A DNA stretch of 19,962 nt from Azohydromonas lata NBRC 102462. GTDB lineage: Bacteria; Pseudomonadota; Gammaproteobacteria; Burkholderiales; Burkholderiaceae_C. The stretch is taken from NCBI GenBank assembly GCA_945878385.1, contig CAMCTE010000025.1:1-19962 (forward strand), read 5' to 3'. Positions 7,545 to 13,436 of this stretch are shown here, in pieces. The translations under genes and the position numbers were made by a program. The first letter of the stretch is position 1. Every line of letters starts with the position of its first letter. A model generated the notes under the pieces. That model searched no databases. It was not told the DNA's origin and was given only the letters and a program-made list of their open reading frames with translations.

Positions 7545-7795
7545 CACACTCCCCAGAACCCCGCCGCGGTCCTCGAGGCGGTGAAGACAGCCCCGGTTCC
7601 GAAACGATTTCGCATCAGTTCCGGTGTTTAACGGCAGATGAATCACAAGATTGAGTGCTGATAGTCTGCAATCATCAGAAACTGAATTTGTGATGAAGTA
7701 ACAATTTAGGGTGCGAGCTCCATAGACCTTGGCGGCGGCGCGCACGGGAAAGCACATCCCAAGCGACAATCGGGTTTGTACGGAGCGTTGCTGCG
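7545..7795. promoter_or_regulatory. 251-bp divergent regulatory spacer with nested dyad
   Basis: This spacer separates the divergent protease and acyl carrier genes and is clearly AT-richer than its surroundings from about 7605 to 7710. Two inverted repeats share one centre at 7668: the outer arms are ATCACAA (7642-7648) and TTGTGAT (7688-7694), and the inner arms are CTGAT (7658-7662) and ATCAG (7674-7678). A small hairpin CGAAA-cga-TTTCG lies at 7600-7612. The dyad is a plausible operator for a dimeric regulator of both genes; no known regulator consensus fits well. Confidence 0.45.
7765..7770 (+). promoter_or_regulatory. Possible -10 hexamer of the acyl carrier protein gene
   Basis: GACAAT (4 of 6 to TATAAT) lies 25 bp before the ATG at 7796, with a GGAG ribosome-binding site (7782-7785) between them. 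No good -35 is visible at 16-18 bp. Confidence 0.3.
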
Positions 7796-8062
7796 ATGAA
7801 GTTGACTCAGGAAGTTTTGGATCTGCTGGATGAAGTGCTGCGCCTGCAAGGGCGCGCGCAAACCTTCCAGGCCGATACCCCCTTGATGGGCGCAGTGGCC
7901 GAACTGGATTCGCTGGCCGTGATGGAGCTGCTGTCCGCGTTGCAGCAGCGCTTTGGCTTGCAGTTGCACGATGACGAACTCGACAGCAGCCTGTTCGCCA
8001 CCGTGGGCAGCCTGGTGGCCTTTGTCAGCGAAAAGTTGCAGCGCGTCGTGCCGGCTGTCTGA
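7796..8062 (+). CDS. Acyl carrier protein (phosphopantetheine-binding)
   Basis: Small acidic carrier protein of 88 residues. S39 in the motif ELDSLAVMEL is the expected 4'-phosphopantetheine attachment site, and the surrounding four-helix pattern fits an acyl or peptidyl carrier protein. It is not the fatty-acid AcpP, which has a different flanking sequence and genomic context. Free-standing carriers of this kind accompany the AMP-forming ligase and PLP decarboxylase of exosortase-A-associated loci, and both of those genes follow here on the opposite strand. The natural hypothesis is that the ligase loads a carboxylic or amino acid onto this carrier. A GGAG ribosome-binding site lies 10 nt before the ATG. 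The gene converges on the decarboxylase gene with a hairpin in the 38-bp gap. Confidence 0.85.
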   Translation: MKLTQEVLDLLDEVLRLQGRAQTFQADTPLMGAVAELDSLAVMELLSALQQRFGLQLHDDELDSSLFATVGSLVAFVSEKLQRVVPAV

Positions 8063-8092
8063 GTTCAGCGGGCTTCAATCAGCGGGCTGAAC
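8063..8092. terminator. Hairpin and direct repeat between convergent ACP and decarboxylase genes
   Basis: GTTCAGC (8063-8069) and GCTGAAC (8086-8092) are perfect inverted repeats with a 16-nt loop, starting directly after the ACP stop codon. Inside, TCAGCGGGCT is directly repeated at 8065-8074 and 8079-8088. Plausible bidirectional terminator, though without a T-tract. Confidence 0.4.
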
Positions 8093-8100
8093 GCCACGCC

Positions 8101-9372
8101 TTACACCAGTATCTCTACCGGCGGTGGGTGCCCCAGGAACGCCTGCGGGCTGGCCGTGGCACCATAGGCACCCGACTGAAACACCACCACCCAGTCGCCC
8201 ACTTCAGCTCGGGGCAGCCGCATGCGGTCGGCCAGCAGGTCCAGCGGCGTGCACAGCGGGCCCACCACCGTACTGGTTTCCAGTTCACCCAGGGGTGCAG
8301 CCGGGTCGGCGGGCAGTACCGTCACCGGGTAGTTCTTGCGAATCACTTGCCCGAAGTTGCCTGATGCGGCCAGGTGATGGTGCAGCCCTCCATCGGTGAC
8401 CAGGAACACCTGCCCACCCGAAACCTTGCGGTCCACCACACGCGCCACATAGAGGCCCGCTTCGCCCACGAGGTAGCGCCCCAGTTCCAGGGCCAGCGTG
8501 GCTTGCGGCAGGCTGTGGGCGGCACGCTGCACCAGGGCCTGCATGCCCTGCCCCAATGCGTTCAGATCCAGGTGCCGGTCACCGGGAAAATAGGGAATGC
8601 CCAAGCCGCCACCCAGGTTGAGGTGCGTCACCGGCTGCCCCGTCTGCTGCGCCAGGCGTTCTGCCCATTCCAGGCTCAAGCGCTGAGCCTCCAAGAGGGC
8701 ATCGGCCTGCAGGCTCTGAGAACCGGCATAGAGGTGGAACCCCTCGAAATGCAGGCCCGCAGCGCCTGGTGCCGCCGGCAGGACCATCTCACGCAACAGG
8801 GCCGGCGCCTGCGCCACATCCACACCGAAGGGCTTGGCACCTCCGCCCATGCGCATGCCCGAACCCTTGAGCTCGAAGTCTGGGTTCAGGCGCAAGGCCA
8901 CACGGGCGGTGCGGCCGCTGGCCACAGTTGCCTGCCGCAAGACTGGCAACTCACGCGCCGATTCCACATTCACCAACACGCCGGCGGCCACCGCCGCCAG
9001 CAGTTCCTCGTCCCGTTTTCCCGGCCCGGCGAAGCTCATGTGCGCCGGGTCCGCGCCGCAGCCCAGCGCGCGCCGCATCTCACCGGCCGAGGCCACATCC
9101 ACGCCGTCCACCAGGCCCACCATGAAGCGCACTACATCAGGGTGCGGATTGGCCTTCATCGCGTAATGCAGCCGCACAGCCGAAGGCAGAGCGTGGCGCA
9201 GTTCATCCACCCGGTGGCGCTATGCACCGCGGTCCATCACATAGAAGGGGCTGCTGCCCACCTCGCGCGCCACCTCGTGCAGCGTGCGCCCATTGACCAG
9301 CAGGGTCGACCCCTGGGCCGGGAAGTAGCGCCTGGCGGCGTGCACCGGGGTGGCAACTGCGGGGCTGGTCAC
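8101..9372 (-). pseudogene. PLP-dependent decarboxylase, exosortase A-associated type, interrupted by in-frame TAG
   Basis: Fold-III PLP decarboxylase related to diaminopimelate and ornithine decarboxylases, of the exosortase A system-associated type (TIGR03099-like). The full reading frame begins at GTG 9372, overlapping the acyl-CoA ligase stop by 4 bp (GTGA) behind an AGGAG site, and would span 424 codons. Codon 51 is TAG (9220-9222): the frame reads SSPFYVMDRGA, stop, RHRVDELRHALP without any shift, and homology is continuous on both sides. Past the stop all key parts are present (full-length numbering): PLP lysine K73 in HYAMKANP, LNLGGGLGIPY (251-261), ELGRYLVGEAG (296-306), TDGGLHHHLAASGNFGQ (326-342) and C374 in GPLCTPLD. 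An open frame from GTG 9210 (369 residues) lacks the N-terminal 54 residues and has no good ribosome-binding site. Most likely a recent nonsense mutation or a sequence error; a working truncated enzyme is less likely. Confidence 0.8.
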
Positions 9373-11039
9373 GCGCGCTCCTGTCGTTGTGGCGCACCCA
9401 TGGCATCCGCAACCACCAAGGGTCGGTCGATCTTTCCGTTGGCGTTGCGGGGCAGCACCGCGCGATGGTGCCACTGCGTGGGCACCAGGTAGGCCGGCAG
9501 ATGCAGGCGACAGTGGGCCGCCAGCGCATCGAACCCCTCCCCTTGCGTCTGCGCCTGCGATTCCGATTGCGGCAAGCAGCCCGCCGGGCTCACCACCGCC
9601 GCCACCCGTTGCCCCAGCGCCTCATCGGGCACGCCGAACACCACGCATTCACCCACCGCAGGATGGCGCAGCAGCACCTCTTCCACCTCGCCCGGGCTCA
9701 CCCGGTAGCCCGAAGTCTTGATCTGCTCGTCCAGCCGACCCCGGTGGTACAGAAAGCCTTCCTCGTCCCGCCACACGCGGTCGCCGGAAAACACAACCGT
9801 CTCCGGCAGCCCATACCCCAGGCTTCGGCCGGCCAGGCCCTCGGGCAAGGGCCGAAAGCGCTGCGCGGTGCGCTCAGGGTCGCGCCAATAACCCAAGCCC
9901 ACCAACGGGCCCCGATGCACCAACTCGCCGTCTTCGCCAGGCCCACACTCAAGGCCGTCCGGGCGCAGCACGAACACTTCCACATTCGGAATCGCACGGC
10001 CCATCGAACCGGGCTTTCGGTCCACATCGTCAGGCGGCAAATAGGTTGAACGGAAGGCTTCGGTCAGGCCGTACATGATGAAGGGCCGGCTGCGCGGCAG
10101 CCGTTCGCGCAGGGCGGCCAGGGTGCGCGCCGGCATGGCGCCGCCGGTGCTGGCGAAGTAGCGCAGGTGGTCGTCCAAGCCCTCGGGCCAATTCATTTGC
10201 ACCAATTGGTGGTACAGCGGCGGCACGGCAGTGAGCCCCGTGATGCGTTCGCGCGCCAGGGCCTTCACCACATCCTGCGACAACAAGTGATTCAACAGCA
10301 CCGCACGCGCGCCGGCGGTGAAGGCGGTGGTGAGTTGGCTCAAGCCCGCATCAAAGCTCAGCGGCAACACGGCCAACAGGGCATCGTCTGGATGGTTGCC
10401 CAAGTACTCGACCACGCTGCGTGCGCCCACCACCAGGTTGCGGTGCGACAGCATCACGCCCTTGGGCCGGCCGGTGCTGCCCGAGGTGTAGAGCAGCGCG
10501 GCCAGGTCGGCATCGATGCCGCGTGTGCGGGTGCCAGCGGGCAGCACCATGAACTGGGCCCACGACAACACATCGACCGAAGGCGCTGCGGCCACTGGCC
10601 CTGCATCGCTTCCTTCGGTCAGCACCACATGACGAAGCCCACAGCGCTGTTCGTCACGCCACCATTCGGGCGGCAACGCCGGTTCACACGCCTTCCAACG
10701 CGCCGCTGAAGTCACCCACGCCGCAGCCTGCGAATCTTCCAACAGATGCTGCACCTGCTCGGCCTTCAGCCCCGGATTCATGGGCACCATCACCAACCCG
10801 GCGGCACTGGCGCCGATGCAGGCCACCACCATCTCCAGGCGCTTTTCCAGGTAAACGGCCACCCGGGCGCCGCGCGGCAGGCCCAGCCGCACGAACGCGC
10901 CGCGGGCCTGATCCACCTGCTCAGCCAGTTCGCCATAGGTCAGCGGTGTGGCGCCCACTGCAGGCGAAAGGGCTGCACGCGCCAACCAAGCCGCAGGTGT
11001 GCGCAAGAGCAAGTCGTGAAGCAAGGCGGGAACCGGCAT
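9369..11039 (-). CDS. AMP-forming acyl-CoA ligase/synthetase, exosortase A-associated type
   Basis: Adenylate-forming enzyme of 556 residues that activates a carboxylic or amino acid with ATP and passes it to CoA or a carrier protein. The ANL motifs are complete: P-loop YTSGSTGRPKG (184-194), YGLTE (323-327), SGD (418-420), hinge motif GRLDEQIKTSGYRVSPGEVE (434-453) and the catalytic lysine K536 in NANGKIDRP. The N-terminal YLEKRLEMVVACIGA (63-77) and the pairing with the decarboxylase gene match the exosortase-A-associated ligase family (TIGR03098-like). It starts at ATG 11039, only 40 bp from the divergent tviB ATG, and its stop overlaps the decarboxylase start by 4 bp, so the two are translationally coupled. 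The facing ACP gene is the probable acceptor partner. The substrate cannot be read from the sequence. Confidence 0.87.
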   Translation of the reverse strand: MPVPALLHDLLLRTPAAWLARAALSPAVGATPLTYGELAEQVDQARGAFVRLGLPRGARVAVYLEKRLEMVVACIGASAAGLVMVPMNPGLKAEQVQHLLEDSQAAAWVTSAARWKACEPALPPEWWRDEQRCGLRHVVLTEGSDAGPVAAAPSVDVLSWAQFMVLPAGTRTRGIDADLAALLYTSGSTGRPKGVMLSHRNLVVGARSVVEYLGNHPDDALLAVLPLSFDAGLSQLTTAFTAGARAVLLNHLLSQDVVKALARERITGLTAVPPLYHQLVQMNWPEGLDDHLRYFASTGGAMPARTLAALRERLPRSRPFIMYGLTEAFRSTYLPPDDVDRKPGSMGRAIPNVEVFVLRPDGLECGPGEDGELVHRGPLVGLGYWRDPERTAQRFRPLPEGLAGRSLGYGLPETVVFSGDRVWRDEEGFLYHRGRLDEQIKTSGYRVSPGEVEEVLLRHPAVGECVVFGVPDEALGQRVAAVVSPAGCLPQSESQAQTQGEGFDALAAHCRLHLPAYLVPTQWHHRAVLPRNANGKIDRPLVVADAMGAPQRQERA

Positions 11040-11066
11040 GGGCCGAAAAGTATGTCATGCCTGCGA

Positions 11067-11072
11067 GACAAT
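11067..11072 (+). promoter_or_regulatory. -10-like hexamer directly before tviB
   Basis: GACAAT lies seven bases before the ATG at 11080 and overlaps an alternative ATG at 11071. The whole gap to the divergent ligase ATG is about 40 bp, so the promoters of the two genes must overlap each other or the coding ends. Confidence 0.35.
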
Positions 11073-11079
11073 GCATCCC

Positions 11080-12360
11080 ATGCACACCGTCGCCGTCATT
11101 GGCCTGGGCTATGTGGGCCTGCCCCTGGTGGCCGCTTTTGGCCGGCACCGCCCCACCATAGGCTTCGACATTTCACCGGTCGTCGTGCAACAGTGCCAGC
11201 AGGGGCTAGACCCGTCCCGCGAACTGCCTCCGCAGGCCCTGGCGGAAGCCACCCAGGCCCGCTACAGCCACGACCCCGCCTGCCTGCGCGAGGCTGATTT
11301 CATTCTGGTGGCCGTGCCCACGCCGGTGGACGATGCCCATCAGCCTGACCTCGCACCCCTGGTGCAGGCCTCACGCACCATCGGGCAGCACCTCAAGCCA
11401 GGCGCCATCGTGGTCTTTGAATCCACCGTCTACCCTGGCGCCACCGAAGAGGTCTGCATCCCGGCCATCGAAGGCGCCGCCGGCCTGCAGTGGAAGCGCG
11501 ACTTCTTTGTGGGCTACTCACCCGAGCGCATCAACCCGGGCGACCGTGAACACACGCTGACCAACACGCTCAAGGTGGTCAGCGGCGACACCCCTACCAC
11601 CCTGCAACGCGTGGCCGCGCTGTACGAGGAAGTGGTGCATGCCGGCGTCTTCCGCGCCAGTTCCCTGCGTGCGGCAGAAGCGGCCAAGGTGATCGAAAAC
11701 ACCCAGCGCGACCTGAACATCGCGCTGATGAACGAGTTGGCGCTCATCTTCGGCCGCATGGGACTGGACACGCGCGAAGTACTGGAAGCCGCCGGCACCA
11801 AGTGGAACTTCCTGAAGTTTCAGCCGGGCCTGGTGGGCGGCCACTGCATCGGCGTAGACCCCTACTACCTCACCCACAAGGCCGAACGCTTGGGCTACCA
11901 CCCGCAAGTGATCTTGGCGGGCCGGCGCATCAATGACGGCATGGGCAAGTACATCGCCGAACAAACCGTCAAGCAGATGATCGCCAGCGGCAGCGCGGTC
12001 AAGGGCGCGCGGGTGAATGTGCTGGGCCTGACCTTCAAGGAAAACTGCGGCGACCTGCGCAACAGCAAGGTCGTGGATGTGGTGCAGGAACTGCGCAGCT
12101 ACGGTGTGGAGGTTCAAGTGGCCGACCCCTGGGTGACCGCCGAGGAAGCAAGGGCCGAATGCGGCGTGGAACTGCACCCCATGAGCGCCATGCAGCCCGC
12201 ACAGGCCCTGGTGGTGGCCGTAGCCCACCGCGAATTCCAGGCCGCGGGCATGGAAGGCCTGTCGCCTTTGCTGCAAACAGGCGGGGTACTGGTCGACGTC
12301 AAAGCCCTGTTCGACCCAGCGCCATGGCGCGCCGCCGGCTTTCAAGTTTGGCGACTGTAA
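11080..12360 (+). CDS. tviB: UDP-N-acetylglucosamine-type nucleotide sugar dehydrogenase TviB/VipA
   Basis: NAD-dependent UDP-sugar 6-dehydrogenase of 426 residues, strongly resembling Salmonella TviB (Vi antigen) and WbpO. These oxidise UDP-GlcNAc or UDP-GalNAc to the uronic acid in two steps. Visible: Rossmann motif VAVIGLGYVGLP near the N-terminus, ESTVYPG (115-121), YSPERINPGD (146-155), lysine in EAAKVIENTQRDLNIA (K203), catalytic cysteine C256 in GLVGGHCIGVDPYYLTHK, and the C-terminal LGLTFKENCGDLRNS. Start at ATG 11080 puts the first strand immediately after the Met, as in the family; ATG 11071 would add three residues and has GAGA as a possible Shine-Dalgarno. galE follows 10 bp after the stop, so the two form an operon for surface-polysaccharide precursors. 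The gene is divergent from the acyl-CoA ligase gene. Substrate preference (GlcNAc versus GalNAc) is inferred from similarity. Confidence 0.9.
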   Translation: MHTVAVIGLGYVGLPLVAAFGRHRPTIGFDISPVVVQQCQQGLDPSRELPPQALAEATQARYSHDPACLREADFILVAVPTPVDDAHQPDLAPLVQASRTIGQHLKPGAIVVFESTVYPGATEEVCIPAIEGAAGLQWKRDFFVGYSPERINPGDREHTLTNTLKVVSGDTPTTLQRVAALYEEVVHAGVFRASSLRAAEAAKVIENTQRDLNIALMNELALIFGRMGLDTREVLEAAGTKWNFLKFQPGLVGGHCIGVDPYYLTHKAERLGYHPQVILAGRRINDGMGKYIAEQTVKQMIASGSAVKGARVNVLGLTFKENCGDLRNSKVVDVVQELRSYGVEVQVADPWVTAEEARAECGVELHPMSAMQPAQALVVAVAHREFQAAGMEGLSPLLQTGGVLVDVKALFDPAPWRAAGFQVWRL

Positions 12361-12370
12361 ATACCAAAGC

Positions 12371-13396
12371 ATGAGCACGATTCTTCTGACCGGCGCCACC
12401 GGTTACATCGCATCCCACACCTGGCTGGCCCTGCAGGCCGCCGGCCACCAGGTGGTGGGCTTGGACAACTTCAGCAACAGCTCGCCCGAGGTGCTCCAGC
12501 GGCTCCAGCGCATCAGTGGCCAAGCACCGGTATTCGAACGCGGCGATGTCAACGACGAAGCCAAACTGCGCACGGTGTTTGAGCGTCACCGGCCCGACGC
12601 GGTGGTGCACTTCGCGGCCTTCAAGGCCGTGGGCGAATCCACTCAGGAGCCGCTGCTGTACTACGGCAACAACATCGGTGGGCTGGTCACCCTGTGCCGC
12701 ACGATGCGCGCAGCCGGCTGCACCCGAATAGTCTTCAGTTCCAGCGCCACGGTTTATGGCAAACCTGAAACCCTGCCCATCCGCGAAGACGCCGCCGTGC
12801 AGGCCACCAACCCCTATGGCCAGACCAAGTTGATGGGCGAGCAGGTTCTGCGCGACCTGGCGCACGCCGACAGCGCCTGGCGCAACGGCATCCTGCGCTA
12901 TTTCAATCCAGTGGGGGCGCACGAAAGCGGCCTCATCGGTGAAGACCCGCGCGGCATCCCGAACAACCTGATGCCCTATGTGGCCCAGGTGGCCGTGGGG
13001 CGCCGCGCGCGCCTGCAGGTCTTCGGCAACGACTACGACACGCCCGACGGCACGGGCGTGCGCGACTACATCCATGTGACCGACCTGGCCGAAGGCCATG
13101 TGGCCGCCCTGCGCCTGCTGCTGGGTGGGGCCGACGGCTTCACCGTGAATCTGGGCACCGGCGAGGGCTACTCGGTGCTTGACTTGGTGAAGGCCTATGA
13201 GGCGGCCAGTGGTCGGTCCATTCCCTACGAAGTCGTGGCGCGCCGCCCGGGTGACATCGACGCCTGCTATGCAGACCCGACCAAGGCGCGTGATCTGCTG
13301 GGTTGGGCAGCGCGCTTGAACCTGAACGACATGTGCCGCGACAGTTGGCGCTGGCAGGAACTCAACCCGCAGGGGTATGGGCTGTCGGATGGGTGA
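12371..13396 (+). CDS. galE: UDP-glucose 4-epimerase GalE
   Basis: Extended short-chain dehydrogenase fold epimerase of 341 residues that interconverts UDP-glucose and UDP-galactose, and in some members the N-acetyl forms. The catalytic residues S124 (FSSSATVYG), Y149 and K153 (YGQTK) fall at exactly the E. coli GalE positions. Other hallmarks are DNFSNSS (32-38), HFAAFKAVGES (80-90), RYFNPVGAHESG and FGNDYDTPDGTGVRDYIHV. The glycine-rich loop reads GATGYIAS (8-15), with alanine where most GalE proteins have the third glycine; related epimerases tolerate this. It sits 10 bp after tviB and probably shares its transcript, so it may serve polysaccharide synthesis more than galactose use. With TviB it could supply 4-epimerised amino-uronic acids, though canonical GalE motifs favour the glucose/galactose reaction. 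It converges on the helicase gene across 40 bp with no clear terminator. Confidence 0.92.
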   Translation: MSTILLTGATGYIASHTWLALQAAGHQVVGLDNFSNSSPEVLQRLQRISGQAPVFERGDVNDEAKLRTVFERHRPDAVVHFAAFKAVGESTQEPLLYYGNNIGGLVTLCRTMRAAGCTRIVFSSSATVYGKPETLPIREDAAVQATNPYGQTKLMGEQVLRDLAHADSAWRNGILRYFNPVGAHESGLIGEDPRGIPNNLMPYVAQVAVGRRARLQVFGNDYDTPDGTGVRDYIHVTDLAEGHVAALRLLLGGADGFTVNLGTGEGYSVLDLVKAYEAASGRSIPYEVVARRPGDIDACYADPTKARDLLGWAARLNLNDMCRDSWRWQELNPQGYGLSDG

Positions 13397-13436
13397 TCAA
13401 GAAATTGGCTCAGACCGCCGGCCCGCATTGATGATG

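Noticed and set aside
7688..7720. Sigma-54 or classic sigma-70 promoter for the ACP gene in the spacer
   Set aside because: I found no GG-N10-GC pair with the right context and no TTGACA-like box at 16-18 bp from a good -10.
7545..7769. 75-residue N-terminal extension of the S8 protease
   Set aside because: It crosses the AT-richer spacer, has no coding-like composition, and would bury the signal anchor. A good Shine-Dalgarno precedes the ATG at 7544.
9220..9222. Programmed recoding of the TAG (pyrrolysine or suppressor)
   Set aside because: Pyrrolysine use is not expected in this lineage, and no other gene in the window has an internal TAG. Mutation or sequence error is simpler.
9211..9372. 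Separate small gene upstream of a shorter decarboxylase gene
   Set aside because: The segment is in the same frame as the decarboxylase, is separated only by one TAG, and encodes the family's own N-terminal sequence, so it is the front of one interrupted gene.
8374..9492. 372-codon plus-strand frame over the decarboxylase and ligase ends
   Set aside because: The translation is His/Gln/Arg-rich and not protein-like, and it crosses two real genes on the other strand.
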